DNA from: Mesobacillus zeae
GTDB taxonomy: Bacteria > Bacillota > Bacilli > Bacillales > Cytobacillaceae
Assembly (NCBI RefSeq): GCF_003570705.1
Contig: NZ_QWVT01000014.1
Span: 20,595-84,594 of the forward strand
DNA length: 64,000 bases
Direction: 5' to 3'
The position numbers were made by a program, and so were the translations under genes. Numbering within the stretch: position 1 is the first letter of the stretch; each line of letters opens with the position of its first letter. The notes under the pieces are model-generated. The model saw nothing but the letters and a program-made list of their open reading frames with translations. It had not been told where the DNA came from and did no database searches. Of the stretch, positions 1 through 13,785 are shown one piece after another.

Positions 1-184
1 AAAATCAACTGTTAAAGTATAATTTTAGCTAAAATGGGAAAGCTAATAAAATAATTGTTCGTTAAAGGAATTGTGGTTTTTGACAGTGAAAACCCTTTTT
101 CTTTTTGTCTAATGAAAGGTAGCCTTGCGATTTGCGAGGCAGCACTACAGGAATAATAAACGCTTGATTTGAGGGGTGAATCAG
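1..184 (+). other. Upstream region of rpoB
   Basis: No gene is visible here. A GCCTTGC/GCGAGGC hairpin (about 123-141, one G-T pair) lies shortly before the rpoB ribosome site. A TTGACA word at about 79 has no well-spaced -10 partner, so I call no promoter. In B. subtilis the gene before rpoB encodes a methyltransferase (ybxB); its end is not recognisable in these bases. Confidence 0.4.
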
Positions 185-3100
185 TTGACAGGTCAACTAG
201 TTCAGTATGGACGACACCGCCAACGCAGAAGTTACGCTCGTATCAGTGAAGTTTTGGAATTGCCGAATTTAATCGAAATCCAAACATCTTCCTATCAATG
301 GTTCCTCGATGAGGGGCTTAGGGAAATGTTCCAGGATATATCCCCGATTGAAGACTTTACTGGCAATCTGTCACTCGAGTTTATCGATTATAGTCTTGGC
401 GAACCAAAATATCCAGTTGAAGAATCGAAGGAAAGAGATGTTACCTATTCTGCTCCACTGAGGGTGAAGGTGCGTCTTGTTAATAAGGAGACAGGCGAGG
501 TCAAGGACCAGGATGTCTTTATGGGCGACTTCCCGCTTATGACAGAAACGGGCACGTTTGTCATTAATGGTGCCGAACGGGTTATCGTATCTCAGCTGGT
601 ACGCTCTCCAAGCGTGTATTACAGCGGAAAGATGGATAAAAACGGCAGAAAAGGCTTTTCTGCAACCGTAATTCCTAACCGCGGTGCCTGGCTCGAGTAT
701 GAAACAGATGCCAAGGATGTTGTATATGTCAGGATCGATCGTACGAGGAAACTCCCTGTTACGGTTCTTTTGCGTGCTCTTGGGTTTGGTTCAGACCAAG
801 AGATTATTGAACTAGTGGGTGACAATGAGTACATCCGCAATACGCTTGAGAAGGACAATACAGAAAGCACTGAAAAAGCGCTTCTTGAAATCTATGAACG
901 TCTGCGCCCAGGTGAACCTCCTACTGTAGATAATGCAAAGAGCCTCCTTGTATCAAGGTTCTTCGATCCAAAGCGCTATGATTTAGCGAGTGTAGGACGC
1001 TATAAAATTAATAAAAAGCTTCATATAAAGAATCGTTTGTTCGGCCAAAAGCTTGCCGAAACACTGGCTGATCCTGAAACAGGTGAAATCATTGCGGAAA
1101 AAGGCGTCACTCTTGACCGCAGGACACTTGACAGAATCCTGCCAAGCCTTGAAAACAACGTTGGTTTCCAAACCAGCCGTCCTGTAGGCGGAGTGGTAGA
1201 AGAGGATATTGCTCTTCAAACCATCAAGATTTATGCGCCGAATGATGAAGATGAAAAAATCATTAACGTAACAGGGAATGCCTACGTGCCTGAACCTGTG
1301 AAAAATATTACACCTGCGGATATCATTGCTTCAATCAGCTATTTCTTCAACCTTCTTCACGGAGTGGGAAATACCGATGATATCGACCACCTTGGAAACA
1401 GGCGTCTGCGTTCTGTTGGGGAACTTCTCCAAAACCAATTCCGTATTGGTTTGTCCAGGATGGAAAGGGTTGTCCGAGAAAGAATGTCCATTCAGGACAC
1501 AAATACAATTACTCCACAGCAGCTGATCAACATCAGGCCTGTTATTGCTTCCATTAAAGAATTCTTTGGAAGCTCGCAGCTTTCGCAATTCATGGACCAG
1601 ACAAACCCGCTAGCAGAATTGACGCACAAACGCCGTTTATCTGCATTGGGACCTGGTGGTTTGACACGTGAGCGCGCAGGGTTTGAAGTGCGTGACGTTC
1701 ACTACTCCCACTACGGGCGTATGTGTCCAATCGAAACGCCTGAGGGACCGAACATCGGTCTGATCAACTCCCTGTCATCGTTTGCGAAAGTAAACCGGTT
1801 CGGGTTCATTGAAACTCCATACCGCAGGGTTGATCCTGAAACAGGCAAGGTAACCGAACATTTTGATTACCTTACTGCCGATGAAGAGGATAACTATGTT
1901 GTGGCACAGGCGAATGCCCAGTTGTCAGAAGATGGTACATTCATGGAGGATGAAGTGGTTGCCCGTTTCCGCGGAGAAAACATTGTCGTTCCGAATGACC
2001 GTGTTGACTACATGGACGTTTCTCCTAAACAGGTTGTATCAGCTGCAACTGCATGTATTCCTTTCCTTGAAAACGATGACTCCAACCGTGCCCTCATGGG
2101 TGCGAACATGCAGCGTCAGGCTGTTCCATTGATGCAGCCTGAAGCGCCAAGAGTCGGAACGGGAATGGAACACGTAAGTGCGAAGGACTCCGGTGCTGCA
2201 GTCATCTGCAAGCATGAAGGTGTCGTCGAGCATGTAGAAGCACGTGAAGTTTGGGTCCGACGCATGAATATGGTTGATGGTCAGGAAGTTCGTGGTGACC
2301 TTGACAAGTACAGGATGCTAAAATTCATTCGTTCCAATCAAGGCACATGCTACAACCAGCGCCCAATCGTAAGCGTAGGTAACCGGGTTGTAAAAGGTGA
2401 AATCCTTGCAGACGGTCCATCGATGGAAAAAGGAGAACTAGCTCTTGGCCGTAACGTCATGGTTGCTTTCCTTAACTGGGATGGCTACAACTATGAGGAT
2501 GCCATCATCATGAGCGAACGTCTTGTTAAAGATGATGTCTATACTTCCATCCATATCGAAGAATATGAATCCGAGTCCCGCGATACGAAGCTTGGACCTG
2601 AAGAAATTACCCGCGATATCCCGAATGTGGGGGAAGATGCGCTCCGTAATCTTGATGAGCGCGGAATTATCAGGGTTGGTGCCGAAGTAAAAGACGGTGA
2701 CCTTCTTGTCGGAAAAGTTACACCTAAAGGGGTAACGGAGCTGACAGCCGAAGAACGCCTGCTGCATGCCATTTTTGGCGAAAAGGCTCGTGAAGTCCGC
2801 GATACTTCATTGCGTGTACCTCATGGCGGCGGAGGCATCATCCTTGATGTCAAAGTATTTAACCGTGAAGACGGCGATGAACTGCCACCAGGCGTAAATC
2901 AGCTTGTCCGCGTATATATTGTTCAGAAACGTAAGATCTCTGAAGGAGATAAAATGGCCGGTCGCCATGGTAATAAAGGGGTTATCTCCCGCATCCTGCC
3001 AGAGGAGGATATGCCATATCTTCCAGACGGCACTCCGGTAGATATCATGCTTAATCCTCTGGGCGTTCCATCCCGGATGAATATCGGGCAGGTGCTTGAG

Positions 3101-3745
3101 CTTCACCTTGGAATGGCAGCGCGTTACCTTGGCATCCATGTTGCGTCACCAGTATTTGACGGTGCGCGTGAGGAAGATGTCTGGGCAACTATTGAGGAAG
3201 CCGGCATGGCCCGCGATGCGAAAACTGTCCTTTATGACGGCCGCACCGGCGATGCATTTGACAACCGTGTTTCCGTAGGAATCATGTATATGATCAAACT
3301 GGCACACATGGTTGATGATAAACTCCATGCACGTTCAACTGGTCCATACTCGCTTGTAACACAGCAACCGCTAGGCGGTAAAGCTCAGTTCGGCGGACAG
3401 CGTTTCGGGGAAATGGAGGTTTGGGCGCTTGAAGCATATGGAGCAGCCTATACACTTCAGGAAATCCTGACTGTCAAATCGGATGATGTTGTAGGACGGG
3501 TTAAGACATATGAAGCAATCGTCAAGGGTGAAAACGTCCCTGAGCCAGGTGTTCCTGAATCATTCAAAGTATTGATGAAAGAACTTCAAAGCCTTGGTAT
3601 GGATGTGAAAATCCTTTCAGGCGACGAAAAAGAGATCGAAATGCGCGATTTTGATGAAGAAGAAGAACTGCAGCATGCCGAAACATTGACAATTGCTCCG
3701 GAACAAGAGGATTTCGACTCGGAAAAAGTGGGATCCAAAGAATAG
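185..3745 (+). CDS. rpoB: RNA polymerase beta subunit
   Basis: Encodes the beta subunit of the core RNA polymerase, which forms half of the active-site cleft and the rifampicin pocket. From the TTG at 185 the product is 1186 aa, typical for Bacillus RpoB, starting [24 protein letters not shown] at 176 would add three residues but overlaps the GAGGGGTGA ribosome site, so TTG at 185 is preferred, as in B. subtilis. The rifampicin cluster reads [20 protein letters not shown], matching the wild-type Bacillus sequence, so a drug-sensitive enzyme is inferred. The C-terminal clamp-contact region ([19 protein letters not shown]) is present and the tail is acidic. It lies 82 bp before rpoC and is presumably co-transcribed with it. 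Confidence 0.98.
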   Translation: MTGQLVQYGRHRQRRSYARISEVLELPNLIEIQTSSYQWFLDEGLREMFQDISPIEDFTGNLSLEFIDYSLGEPKYPVEESKERDVTYSAPLRVKVRLVNKETGEVKDQDVFMGDFPLMTETGTFVINGAERVIVSQLVRSPSVYYSGKMDKNGRKGFSATVIPNRGAWLEYETDAKDVVYVRIDRTRKLPVTVLLRALGFGSDQEIIELVGDNEYIRNTLEKDNTESTEKALLEIYERLRPGEPPTVDNAKSLLVSRFFDPKRYDLASVGRYKINKKLHIKNRLFGQKLAETLADPETGEIIAEKGVTLDRRTLDRILPSLENNVGFQTSRPVGGVVEEDIALQTIKIYAPNDEDEKIINVTGNAYVPEPVKNITPADIIASISYFFNLLHGVGNTDDIDHLGNRRLRSVGELLQNQFRIGLSRMERVVRERMSIQDTNTITPQQLINIRPVIASIKEFFGSSQLSQFMDQTNPLAELTHKRRLSALGPGGLTRERAGFEVRDVHYSHYGRMCPIETPEGPNIGLINSLSSFAKVNRFGFIETPYRRVDPETGKVTEHFDYLTADEEDNYVVAQANAQLSEDGTFMEDEVVARFRGENIVVPNDRVDYMDVSPKQVVSAATACIPFLENDDSNRALMGANMQRQAVPLMQPEAPRVGTGMEHVSAKDSGAAVICKHEGVVEHVEAREVWVRRMNMVDGQEVRGDLDKYRMLKFIRSNQGTCYNQRPIVSVGNRVVKGEILADGPSMEKGELALGRNVMVAFLNWDGYNYEDAIIMSERLVKDDVYTSIHIEEYESESRDTKLGPEEITRDIPNVGEDALRNLDERGIIRVGAEVKDGDLLVGKVTPKGVTELTAEERLLHAIFGEKAREVRDTSLRVPHGGGGIILDVKVFNREDGDELPPGVNQLVRVYIVQKRKISEGDKMAGRHGNKGVISRILPEEDMPYLPDGTPVDIMLNPLGVPSRMNIGQVLELHLGMAARYLGIHVASPVFDGAREEDVWATIEEAGMARDAKTVLYDGRTGDAFDNRVSVGIMYMIKLAHMVDDKLHARSTGPYSLVTQQPLGGKAQFGGQRFGEMEVWALEAYGAAYTLQEILTVKSDDVVGRVKTYEAIVKGENVPEPGVPESFKVLMKELQSLGMDVKILSGDEKEIEMRDFDEEEELQHAETLTIAPEQEDFDSEKVGSKE

Positions 3746-3827
3746 ATGCATTTAAATAGGATAGGCGGAGCCAGCGGAAAACAGCTGGCCGCCCGTCCAA
3801 GCCCGAGATTAAAGGGAGGTAGGCCCC

Positions 3828-6800
3828 TTGCTGGATGTCAATAATTTTGAGTACATGAAAATCGGCCTTGCTTCGCCGGATAAGATCCGTTCATGGTCTT
3901 TCGGAGAAGTGAAGAAGCCAGAAACAATCAACTACCGTACATTGAAGCCTGAAAAAGACGGTTTGTTCTGTGAACGGATTTTCGGTCCAACCAAGGACTG
4001 GGAATGCCACTGCGGAAAATATAAAAGAGTGCGTTACAAAGGTGTTGTCTGTGACCGATGCGGCGTCGAAGTTACCCGCGCGAAGGTCCGACGCGAACGC
4101 ATGGGTCATATTGAGCTAGCGGCTCCTGTTTCACACATATGGTATTTCAAGGGGATTCCTTCCCGTATGGGCCTTGTGCTGGACATGTCGCCAAGAGCGC
4201 TCGAGGAAGTCATTTATTTTGCATCATACGTAGTAACGGAAACCGGGGACACAGCGCTGGAGAAAAAACAGCTGCTTTCCGAAAAGGAATATCGTGCATA
4301 TCGGGACAAATACGGGAATAAGTTCCAAGCGGCAATGGGTGCTGAAGCGATCAAGAAGCTTCTGTCCGACATTGATCTCGACAAGGAAGTTGAATTCCTG
4401 AAGGAAGAACTGAAGACAGCTCAGGGTCAGCGCCGTACAAGGGCCATTAAGCGCCTTGAGGTGCTTGAAGCTTTCCGTAATTCCGGAAATGAGCCATCAT
4501 GGATGATCTTAGATGTGCTGCCGGTTATTCCACCGGAGCTTCGCCCGATGGTCCAGCTGGACGGTGGACGCTTTGCGACCTCCGACCTGAATGACCTTTA
4601 CCGCAGGGTAATCAACCGGAACAACCGCTTGAAGCGCCTGCTTGATTTGGGTGCTCCGAGCATTATCGTCCAGAACGAAAAGAGGATGCTGCAGGAAGCT
4701 GTTGATGCTTTGATCGACAATGGCCGCCGTGGCCGTCCGGTTACAGGGCCGGGAAATCGTCCGCTCAAATCCCTTTCACACATGCTGAAAGGAAAACAAG
4801 GGCGTTTCCGTCAAAACCTTCTTGGAAAGCGTGTTGACTATTCAGGCCGTTCCGTTATCGTTGTTGGTCCAAACCTGAAAATGTATCAATGCGGCCTGCC
4901 GAAGGAAATGGCTTTGGAGCTATTCAAACCATTTGTCATGAAAGAACTTGTCCAAAAAGGACTTGCCCATAATATTAAATCTGCCAAACGCAAGATTGAA
5001 AGAGTACAACCGGAAGTTTGGGATGTTCTTGAAGAAGTCATCAAGGAGCACCCAGTACTGTTAAACCGCGCCCCTACTCTTCACAGGCTTGGCATCCAGG
5101 CATTTGAGCCGACGCTGGTTGAAGGCCGCGCAATCCGTCTTCACCCGCTTGTATGTACTGCTTATAATGCGGACTTTGATGGTGACCAAATGGCTGTCCA
5201 CGTTCCGCTTTCAGCTGAAGCGCAGGCAGAGGCCCGTCTTCTGATGCTAGCGGCGCAGAACATCCTGAACCCTAAGGATGGAAAACCTGTTGTTACCCCG
5301 TCCCAGGACATGGTATTAGGAAACTACTACCTGACAATGGAGAGGGAAGGTGCAATTGGCGAAGGAATGGTCTTCAAGGATACAAATGAAGCCTTGATTG
5401 CCTATCAAAATGGTTTCGTCCATCTTCATACAAGGGTAGCAATCCATGCAGGCTCGCTTGGCAACCAGACCTTTACTGAACTGCAAGCCAGCCAGCTGCT
5501 TGTTACAACTGTAGGAAAACTGATTTTCAATGAAATTCTTCCTGCATCGTTCCCGTATATCAATGAGCCAACGAAAACAAACCTTGAAGAGAAAACACCA
5601 GAGAAGTATTTCCTTGATAAAGGCACTGATGCCAAAGAAGCTATCAAGTCAATGTCTACGGTAGATCCTTTCAAGAAAAAGATTCTTGGAAATATCATTG
5701 CAGAAGTGTTCAAGCGCTTCAAAATTACGGAAACATCAAAAATGCTTGACAGAATGAAGGACCTAGGATTCCGTTACTCTTCAAGAGCGGGAATCACTGT
5801 CGGTGTTGCTGACATCGTCGTTCTCCCTGAGAAGCAGGAAATCATCCATGAAGCGCAAACAAAAGTGGATAATGTGATGAAACAGTTCAGACGTGGTTTG
5901 ATCACTGAGGATGAGCGTTACGATCGCGTAATCTCCATTTGGAGTGCTGCGAAGGATAACATCCAGGCAAAACTGATGGAATCCCTTGATAAAACGAACC
6001 CGATCTTCATGATGAGTGACTCCGGTGCCCGTGGTAACGCATCTAACTTCACCCAACTTGCTGGTATGCGGGGCTTGATGGCCAACCCGGCTGGACGGAT
6101 TATTGAATTGCCGATTAAATCAAGTTTCCGTGAGGGACTGACAGTTCTCGAGTACTTTATTTCGACTCACGGTGCACGTAAAGGTCTAGCCGATACAGCT
6201 CTGAAAACTGCTGACTCGGGTTACCTGACACGCCGCCTCGTCGATGTTGCACAGGATGTTATTGTCCGAGAAGATGACTGCGGTACTGACAGAGGATTGA
6301 AGGTCAGCTCGCTTAAAGATGGCACTGAAGTGATCGAAGCACTTGAAGAGCGTCTTGTTGGACGCTATGCAAGAAAAACGATCAGGCACCCTGAGACAAA
6401 CAAAGTCATGGTCGCAGAGAACGAACTCATTACAGAGGATCTTGCTACAGAAGTGGCAAACACCAGTATTGAAGAAGTTTGGATCCGTTCCGCCTTTACG
6501 TGTAATACGCGTCACGGCGTCTGTAAAAAATGCTATGGCCGGAATCTCGCGACAGGGCAGGAAGTTGAAGTCGGCGAAGCTGTCGGCATCATTGCCGCCC
6601 AGTCTATCGGAGAACCGGGCACACAGCTGACGATGCGTACCTTCCATACCGGTGGGGTTGCAGGAGACGATATTACACAAGGTCTTCCGCGTATCCAGGA
6701 GCTGTTTGAAGCACGTAATCCAAAAGGTCAGGCAGTCATCAGCGAAATCGACGGCGTTGTCGTCGGAATCAATGAAGGACGCGACCGCCAGCAGGAAATT

Positions 6801-7424
6801 GTCGTACAGGGCGATGTTGAATCGAGGACTTATAATGCTCCGTATACAGCGCGGCTTAAAGTTGCAATCAACACCAAGATTGCACGCGGCCAGGAGTTGA
6901 CGGAGGGTTCGATCGATCCAAAAGAACTCCTGAAAGTAAAAGATGTCAACTCAGTCCAGGAATACCTGCTTCGTGAAGTGCAAAAAGTTTACCGTATGCA
7001 GGGCGTTGAGATTGGTGATAAGCACGTTGAGGTAATGGTTCGCCAGATGCTTCGGAAAGTAAGGGTAAATGATGCGGGTGAAACAGATGTCCTTCCAGGC
7101 ACTCTGCTGGAAATCCACCAATTTACCGACGCAAACCGAAAAGCACTGCTTGAAGGCAAGACGCCTGCTACTGGCCGTCCGGTCCTTCTCGGTATTACGA
7201 AGGCATCGCTTGAAACAGACTCATTCTTGTCTGCAGCATCCTTCCAGGAAACAACGAGAGTCCTTACCGATGCCGCTATTAAAGGCAAACGGGATGAACT
7301 TCTCGGCCTGAAAGAAAATGTTATCATCGGGAAACTTGTACCAGCAGGTACAGGCATGCAGCGCTACCGGCGTGCTGTGCCAGTACTCGCTGGCAAGGAA
7401 GAAGATACCGTAACTGTTGAATAG
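3828..7424 (+). CDS. rpoC: RNA polymerase beta' subunit
   Basis: Encodes the catalytic beta' subunit, 1198 aa. The TTG start follows an AAAGGGAGGT ribosome site by 7 bases and the protein begins [20 protein letters not shown] as in B. subtilis. The N-terminal zinc finger (CHCGKY...CDRCG, about residues 60-78), the Mg-binding loop NADFDGDQM (about residue 447) and the second zinc cluster ([13 protein letters not shown], in the last third) are all visible. Full length, no odd features. A terminator follows. Confidence 0.98.
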   Translation: MLDVNNFEYMKIGLASPDKIRSWSFGEVKKPETINYRTLKPEKDGLFCERIFGPTKDWECHCGKYKRVRYKGVVCDRCGVEVTRAKVRRERMGHIELAAPVSHIWYFKGIPSRMGLVLDMSPRALEEVIYFASYVVTETGDTALEKKQLLSEKEYRAYRDKYGNKFQAAMGAEAIKKLLSDIDLDKEVEFLKEELKTAQGQRRTRAIKRLEVLEAFRNSGNEPSWMILDVLPVIPPELRPMVQLDGGRFATSDLNDLYRRVINRNNRLKRLLDLGAPSIIVQNEKRMLQEAVDALIDNGRRGRPVTGPGNRPLKSLSHMLKGKQGRFRQNLLGKRVDYSGRSVIVVGPNLKMYQCGLPKEMALELFKPFVMKELVQKGLAHNIKSAKRKIERVQPEVWDVLEEVIKEHPVLLNRAPTLHRLGIQAFEPTLVEGRAIRLHPLVCTAYNADFDGDQMAVHVPLSAEAQAEARLLMLAAQNILNPKDGKPVVTPSQDMVLGNYYLTMEREGAIGEGMVFKDTNEALIAYQNGFVHLHTRVAIHAGSLGNQTFTELQASQLLVTTVGKLIFNEILPASFPYINEPTKTNLEEKTPEKYFLDKGTDAKEAIKSMSTVDPFKKKILGNIIAEVFKRFKITETSKMLDRMKDLGFRYSSRAGITVGVADIVVLPEKQEIIHEAQTKVDNVMKQFRRGLITEDERYDRVISIWSAAKDNIQAKLMESLDKTNPIFMMSDSGARGNASNFTQLAGMRGLMANPAGRIIELPIKSSFREGLTVLEYFISTHGARKGLADTALKTADSGYLTRRLVDVAQDVIVREDDCGTDRGLKVSSLKDGTEVIEALEERLVGRYARKTIRHPETNKVMVAENELITEDLATEVANTSIEEVWIRSAFTCNTRHGVCKKCYGRNLATGQEVEVGEAVGIIAAQSIGEPGTQLTMRTFHTGGVAGDDITQGLPRIQELFEARNPKGQAVISEIDGVVVGINEGRDRQQEIVVQGDVESRTYNAPYTARLKVAINTKIARGQELTEGSIDPKELLKVKDVNSVQEYLLREVQKVYRMQGVEIGDKHVEVMVRQMLRKVRVNDAGETDVLPGTLLEIHQFTDANRKALLEGKTPATGRPVLLGITKASLETDSFLSAASFQETTRVLTDAAIKGKRDELLGLKENVIIGKLVPAGTGMQRYRRAVPVLAGKEEDTVTVE

Positions 7425-7456
7425 ATTTCGGAGCAGCAGTGTTCCAGCAAAGATCC

Positions 7457-7492
7457 CGGTACTTTCCCTTTAGGGGAAGTACCGTGTTTTTT
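7457..7492 (+). terminator. Terminator after rpoC
   Basis: CGGTACTT...AAGTACCG stem with an inner CCC/GGG, a short TTTA loop and a T-rich tail (7486-7492). It separates rpoBC from the rplGB-rpsL group, which has its own promoter 34 bases downstream. Confidence 0.85.
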
Positions 7493-7525
7493 GAAAAAAG
7501 AATCAGTATAAATTCGCATGATGTA

Positions 7526-7554
7526 TTGACAATGAATTAGCAAAATGCTAATAT
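7526..7554 (+). promoter_or_regulatory. SigA-type promoter for rplGB-rpsL-rpsG-fusA
   Basis: TTGACA (7526-7531) and TAATAT (7549-7554) are separated by exactly 17 bases. The spacer and -10 contain a perfect inverted repeat ATTAGC-AAAAT-GCTAAT (7536-7552), which could be an operator or coincidence. Confidence 0.75.
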
Positions 7555-7599
7555 TGCAAAGGTGCTCCTATTTACCTGTAAACTTTGGAGGATGTCTTC

Positions 7600-7848
7600 A
7601 TGTCTTATGAAAAAGTAACGCAGGCGAAACGCTACATTATAGGAACAAAACAATCAGTAAAAGCCTTAAAAACCGGTGAGGTTGCCGAACTGGTAGTAGC
7701 TTCCGATGCAGATCTGAGAATCGTAGCTGGAGCGTTGATGGCTGCCAAAGAGGCAGGCACAGCAATCTCTTATGCGGATTCGATGGAAAAACTCGGGAAA
7801 GCTTGCGGAATCAATGTTGGGGCAGCCACTGTTGCCATACTCAAGTAA
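7600..7848 (+). CDS. rplGB: L7Ae-family RNA-binding protein (YbxF)
   Basis: An 82-aa protein of the L7Ae/L30e/S12e family, whose members bind kink-turn RNA. It begins MSYEKVTQAKRYIIGTKQ and contains the fold's typical core ELVVASDADLRIV...KACGINVGAA. The ATG at 7600 is preferred to the upstream ATG at 7585, because the GGAGG lies at 7587-7591, inside the longer reading frame. It is the first gene after the promoter and precedes rpsL, the same position as ybxF in B. subtilis. Confidence 0.9.
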   Translation: MSYEKVTQAKRYIIGTKQSVKALKTGEVAELVVASDADLRIVAGALMAAKEAGTAISYADSMEKLGKACGINVGAATVAILK

Positions 7849-7904
7849 AAACTGTTTTTGCGGGGCGTACGCCTGCAGAAACTTTGTTTTTTGGCAAAAA
7901 ATGA

Positions 7905-8375
<471 letters not shown>

Positions 8376-8391
8376 ACGATTAAACCAATAA

Positions 8392-8889
<498 letters not shown>

Positions 8890-8937
8890 TCCAACTCTAA
8901 ATTTAAAACACTCATAACATGGAAGGAGAAATACCCA

Positions 8938-11016
8938 ATGGCAAGAGAGTTCTCCTTGGATAAGACTCGTAATATTGGGATCATGGCTCACATTGATGCT
9001 GGTAAAACAACAACAACTGAGCGTATCCTTTATTACACCGGCCGTATTCACAAAATCGGCGAAACTCACGAAGGCGCTTCTCAAATGGACTGGATGGAGC
9101 AAGAGCAGGAACGTGGAATCACGATTACTTCTGCTGCGACAACAGCACAGTGGCATGACCATCGTGTAAACATCATTGATACTCCGGGACACGTAGACTT
9201 CACGGTTGAAGTTGAACGTTCACTCCGGGTACTTGATGGAGCGGTAGCTGTTCTTGATGCACAATCCGGTGTTGAGCCCCAAACTGAAACAGTTTGGCGC
9301 CAGGCAACTACTTATGGAGTACCGCGTGTAGTATTCGTTAACAAAATGGATAAACTAGGCGCTGACTTCCTTTATTCTGTAAAGACAATCCATGAACGCC
9401 TTCAAGCGAATGCACATCCAATCCAGCTTCCAATCGGAGCGGAAGATCACTTCGAAGCAATCATTGACCTTGTTGAAATGAATGCAGTTTTCTACGGCAA
9501 TGACCTTGGAACTGACATCGAAGTACGTGAAATTCCTGAAGAACATAGAGAGCTTGCAGAAGAGTACCGCGAAAAGCTTATCGAAGCTGTAGCGGAGCTT
9601 GACGAAGAATTGATGGAAAAATACCTTGGTGGAGAAGAGCTTACAATCGATGAGATTAAAGCAGGAATCCGTAAAGGTACCCTCAATGTAGAATTCTATC
9701 CGGTTATTTGCGGATCAGCATTCAAAAATAAAGGTGTCCAGCTAATGCTAGATGCTGTTATCGACTACCTTCCATCTCCTCTGGATGTTCCTGCTATCCA
9801 AGGTCATTCAGCGGATACAGAAGAAGAAATCGAACGTCATGCTGACGATGAAGAGCCATTCTCGGCGCTTGCATTCAAAGTTATGACAGACCCTTATGTT
9901 GGTAAACTGACATTCTTCCGCGTTTACTCAGGTACACTTGAGTCCGGATCATATGTCCAGAACTCCACAAAAGGAAAGCGTGAGCGTATCGGCCGTATCC
10001 TTCAGATGCACGCGAACAGCCGCCAGGAAATTTCTAAGGTTTTCGCAGGCGACATCGCAGCAGCTGTAGGTTTGAAAGATACAACAACTGGAGATACACT
10101 GTGTGATGAAAAATCAGCAGTTATCCTGGAATCCATGCAATTCCCTGAACCAGTAATCCAGCTTTCTGTAGAGCCAAAATCTAAAGCCGATCAGGACAAG
10201 ATGACTACTGCTCTTCAGAAGCTTCAAGAAGAAGATCCAACATTCCGTGCTCATACTGACCAGGAAACTGGACAAGTTATCATCGCTGGAATGGGAGAGC
10301 TTCACCTTGATATCATCGTTGACCGTATGCGCCGTGAGTTTAAAGTGGAAGCTAACGTAGGTGCGCCTCAGGTTGCCTACCGTGAAACTTTCCGCGGTTC
10401 TGCTCAAGTAGAAGGCAAGTTCGCACGCCAATCCGGTGGTCGCGGACAATACGGACACGTTTGGATTGAATTCTCTCCAAACGAAGAAGGTAAAGGATTT
10501 GAATTCGAGAACGGCATCGTCGGTGGTGTTGTTCCACGTGAATACATTCCTGCAGTACAAGCAGGTCTTGAAGACTCGCTTGACCGTGGTGTCCTTGCCG
10601 GTTACCCATTGGTTGACATCAAAGCTAGGCTGTTTGACGGCTCTTACCATGATGTTGACTCCAGTGAGATGGCGTTTAAGATTGCTGCATCAATGGCTCT
10701 TAAAAATGCCGCTTCCAAGTGTAAGCCGGTTATCCTTGAGCCTGTCATGAGGGTAGAAGTTGTTATCCCTGAAGAGTATCTTGGAGACATCATGGGCCAA
10801 ATCACTTCCCGTCGTGGACGTGTTGAAGGTATGGAAGCACGCGGAAATGCACAGGTAGTTCGTGCGATGGTTCCACTATCCGAAATGTTCGGATATGCAA
10901 CATCGCTTCGTTCTAGCACGCAAGGCCGTGGAGTGTTCTCAATGCACTTCGACCACTACGAAGAAGTACCTAAATCGATTTCTGAAGAAATCATCAAAAA
11001 AAATAAAGGTGAATAA
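8938..11016 (+). CDS. fusA: Elongation factor G
   Basis: EF-G, 692 aa, is the GTPase that drives translocation on the ribosome. G1 ([19 protein letters not shown]), G3 (DTPGHVDF) and G4 (NKMDKLGAD) are intact near the N-terminus, followed by domains II-V. GGAGAA precedes the ATG. Length and sequence are ordinary for Bacillus. Confidence 0.98.
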   Translation: MAREFSLDKTRNIGIMAHIDAGKTTTTERILYYTGRIHKIGETHEGASQMDWMEQEQERGITITSAATTAQWHDHRVNIIDTPGHVDFTVEVERSLRVLDGAVAVLDAQSGVEPQTETVWRQATTYGVPRVVFVNKMDKLGADFLYSVKTIHERLQANAHPIQLPIGAEDHFEAIIDLVEMNAVFYGNDLGTDIEVREIPEEHRELAEEYREKLIEAVAELDEELMEKYLGGEELTIDEIKAGIRKGTLNVEFYPVICGSAFKNKGVQLMLDAVIDYLPSPLDVPAIQGHSADTEEEIERHADDEEPFSALAFKVMTDPYVGKLTFFRVYSGTLESGSYVQNSTKGKRERIGRILQMHANSRQEISKVFAGDIAAAVGLKDTTTGDTLCDEKSAVILESMQFPEPVIQLSVEPKSKADQDKMTTALQKLQEEDPTFRAHTDQETGQVIIAGMGELHLDIIVDRMRREFKVEANVGAPQVAYRETFRGSAQVEGKFARQSGGRGQYGHVWIEFSPNEEGKGFEFENGIVGGVVPREYIPAVQAGLEDSLDRGVLAGYPLVDIKARLFDGSYHDVDSSEMAFKIAASMALKNAASKCKPVILEPVMRVEVVIPEEYLGDIMGQITSRRGRVEGMEARGNAQVVRAMVPLSEMFGYATSLRSSTQGRGVFSMHFDHYEEVPKSISEEIIKKNKGE

Positions 11017-11022
11017 TTGATT

Positions 11023-11051
11023 TTGCACCTTTAATAAAGTATAACTACTAT
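11023..11051 (+). promoter_or_regulatory. Candidate tuf promoter
   Basis: TTGCAC (11023-11028) and TACTAT (11046-11051) with a 17-base spacer sit in the 119-bp fusA-tuf gap. A GGGGGA...TTCCCC hairpin lies just downstream in the leader. An extra promoter for tuf would fit the high demand for EF-Tu. Confidence 0.5.
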
Positions 11052-11135
11052 TGTAAGCCGTGGAGCCGGGGGATGCTATAGTGTTCCCCAGCCCATTATA
11101 TACTTAACCTTTAAAATTCGAAGGAGGATTTCATA

Positions 11136-12323
11136 ATGGCAAAAGCTAAATTCGACCGCTCCAAGCCCCACGTTAACATCGGTACAATTGGTCACGTTGA
11201 CCATGGTAAAACTACTCTAACAGCTGCAATCACTACTGTTCTTGCAAAAGCTGGTGGCGCTGAAGCCCGCGGATACGATCAAATCGACGCAGCTCCAGAA
11301 GAGCGCGAGCGTGGAATCACAATCTCTACTGCACACGTTGAGTATGAAACTGAAACTCGTCACTATGCACACGTTGACTGCCCAGGACACGCTGACTATG
11401 TTAAAAACATGATCACTGGTGCTGCGCAAATGGACGGCGGTATCCTAGTAGTATCTGCTGCTGACGGTCCAATGCCACAAACTCGTGAGCACATCCTTCT
11501 TTCTCGTCAAGTAGGCGTACCTTACCTTGTTGTATTCATGAACAAATGCGACATGGTAGACGACGAAGAACTTCTTGAATTAGTAGAAATGGAAGTTCGT
11601 GACCTTCTTACTGAATATGAATTCCCTGGCGATGACATTCCTGTTATCAAAGGTTCTGCCCTTAAAGCTCTTGAAGGAGACGCTGCATGGGAAGAAAAAA
11701 TCATCGAGCTTATGACTGCTGTTGACGAGTACATCCCAACACCAACTCGTGACACTGACAAGCCATTCATGATGCCTGTTGAGGACGTATTCTCAATCAC
11801 TGGCCGTGGAACAGTTGCAACTGGTCGTGTAGAGCGCGGACAGGTTAAAGTCGGTGACGTTATCGAAATCATCGGTTTGACTGAAGAGCCAAAATCTACT
11901 ACTGTAACTGGTGTAGAAATGTTCCGTAAGCTTCTTGACTATGCTGAAGCTGGTGACAACATCGGAGCTCTTCTTCGTGGTGTAGCACGTGAAGAAATCC
12001 AACGTGGCCAAGTACTTGCAAAGCCAGGTTCTGTTAAGCCACACACTAAGTTCAGAGCTGAAGTATACGTTCTTTCAAAAGAAGAAGGTGGACGTCACAC
12101 TCCATTCTTCACAAACTACCGTCCACAGTTCTACTTCCGTACAACTGATGTAACTGGTATTTGTAACCTTCCTGAAGGCGTAGAAATGGTTATGCCTGGA
12201 GACAACATTGAAATGACTGTTGAACTAATCGCTCCAATCGCTATCGAAGAAGGAACTAAGTTCTCTATTCGTGAAGGCGGCCGTACTGTAGGCGCTGGCG
12301 TAGTTGCGACTATCCAAGAGTAA
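11136..12323 (+). CDS. tuf: Elongation factor Tu
   Basis: EF-Tu, 395 aa, delivers aminoacyl-tRNA to the ribosomal A site. The GTPase motifs [18 protein letters not shown] and NKCDM are intact and domains II and III follow. AAGGAGG precedes the ATG. A strong terminator closes the transcript. Confidence 0.98.
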   Translation: MAKAKFDRSKPHVNIGTIGHVDHGKTTLTAAITTVLAKAGGAEARGYDQIDAAPEERERGITISTAHVEYETETRHYAHVDCPGHADYVKNMITGAAQMDGGILVVSAADGPMPQTREHILLSRQVGVPYLVVFMNKCDMVDDEELLELVEMEVRDLLTEYEFPGDDIPVIKGSALKALEGDAAWEEKIIELMTAVDEYIPTPTRDTDKPFMMPVEDVFSITGRGTVATGRVERGQVKVGDVIEIIGLTEEPKSTTVTGVEMFRKLLDYAEAGDNIGALLRGVAREEIQRGQVLAKPGSVKPHTKFRAEVYVLSKEEGGRHTPFFTNYRPQFYFRTTDVTGICNLPEGVEMVMPGDNIEMTVELIAPIAIEEGTKFSIREGGRTVGAGVVATIQE

Positions 12324-12335
12324 TTTAATATAAAG

Positions 12336-12370
12336 AAATCAGCCGGGTGACGATCCGGCTGATTTTTTTT
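12336..12370 (+). terminator. Terminator after tuf
   Basis: Perfect 11-bp stem AAATCAGCCGG/CCGGCTGATTT around an 8-base loop, running into a run of eight T. Confidence 0.93.
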
Positions 12371-12546
12371 ATGTTTAAGAGAAAACGAAGTTATCTCGTC
12401 AAGCGTTGAGGAGTTGTACCAGGGATTTGCTTTATATAGAAGAAACTATTCCTGCTCCTGAAAAACAAGAAGGTATAAAAGACTATATGTCTGAATGGTC
12501 GCATTCGCTTTTCGTTGTCCCAAATAATGTAATTGCAACTCTCTAC

Positions 12547-12575
12547 TTGAAAACATAGCGTGTTACCCTTATAAT
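12547..12575 (+). promoter_or_regulatory. Upstream promoter of the S10 gene cluster
   Basis: TTGAAA (12547-12552), 17 bases, TATAAT (12570-12575). It is one of two well-spaced SigA-like promoters in the 455-bp tuf-rpsJ gap. Confidence 0.6.
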
Positions 12576-12618
12576 AGTAAAAGTGTGCGAAACATCGGGA
12601 AAAGATTGCAATCAAGTG

Positions 12619-12647
12619 TTGCACTTGCCTAATGTTTTCTGTATAAT
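12619..12647 (+). promoter_or_regulatory. Main promoter of the S10 gene cluster
   Basis: TTGCAC (12619-12624), 17 bases, TATAAT (12642-12647). The -35 is the same TTGCAC word as in the tuf promoter candidate. The leader of about 125 bases that follows contains an ACACAC/GTGTGT hairpin (12691-12723). The rest of 12371-12778 holds no gene that I can support. Confidence 0.75.
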
Positions 12648-12754
12648 AGACAATGTTGGTCTTTGACTGCGATGATGCGGAAGGTTGCTGACACACCCGG
12701 CCGCTTTGCCATGGCGAGTGTGTGGGAAATTTTCGCGGAGAATGTCTATTTTAA

Positions 12755-13087
<333 letters not shown>

Positions 13088-13130
13088 TGTAATAAATCAA
13101 ACAAACGAGAGAATATAGGAGGTGTGACTA

Positions 13131-13757
13131 ATGACCAAAGGAATCTTAGGAAGAAAGATTGGTATGACTCAAGTGTTTGCAGAGAACGGCGATCTTATTC
13201 CGGTAACAGTAGTTGAAGCAGCAGCGAACGTTGTCCTTCAAGTGAAGAACAATGAAACTGACGGCTATGAAGCGATTCAGCTTGGCTTTGATGACAAGCG
13301 TGAAAAACTTTCCAACAAACCGGAAAAAGGCCATGTCGCTAAGGCGAACACTGCTCCTAAGCGCTTCGTTCGTGAATTCAACGGAGTTGACTTGGCGGGT
13401 TACGAAGTTGGTCAGGAAGTCAAAGTTGATATTTTCGCAGAAGGCGATGTAGTAGATGTAACAGGTATCTCTAAGGGTAAAGGTTTCCAAGGCTCTATCA
13501 AGCGCCACGGACAATCCCGCGGACCTATGGCACACGGATCACGTTATCACCGTCGTCCAGGTTCAATGGGCCCTGTCGCTCCAAACCGTGTATTCAAAGG
13601 CAAAGCATTGCCAGGACGCATGGGTGGAGACCAGATCACTGTTCAAAACCTGCAAATCGTTAAAGTTGACGCTGAGCGCAACCTGCTTTTAATCAAAGGT
13701 AACGTTCCAGGCGCTAAAAAAGCCCTGCTTAAAATCAAAACTGCGGTTAAAGCGTAA
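13131..13757 (+). CDS. rplC: 50S ribosomal protein L3
   Basis: L3, 208 aa, initiates 50S assembly and contacts 23S rRNA close to the peptidyl transferase centre. It starts [20 protein letters not shown]; the central loop [19 protein letters not shown] is intact. ATAGGAGGTG precedes the ATG. Lies between rpsJ and rplD in the usual order. Confidence 0.97.
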   Translation: MTKGILGRKIGMTQVFAENGDLIPVTVVEAAANVVLQVKNNETDGYEAIQLGFDDKREKLSNKPEKGHVAKANTAPKRFVREFNGVDLAGYEVGQEVKVDIFAEGDVVDVTGISKGKGFQGSIKRHGQSRGPMAHGSRYHRRPGSMGPVAPNRVFKGKALPGRMGGDQITVQNLQIVKVDAERNLLLIKGNVPGAKKALLKIKTAVKA

Positions 13758-13785
13758 TAACGTTTAGAGAAAGGAGGAAAAAGGT

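Noticed and set aside
6186..6680. Minus-strand frame of 164 codons inside rpoC
   Set aside because: Shadow of a highly conserved gene on the other strand.
10114..10650. Minus-strand frame of 178 codons inside fusA
   Set aside because: Shadow frame; Cys/Phe/Val-rich composition typical of antisense of a conserved coding sequence.
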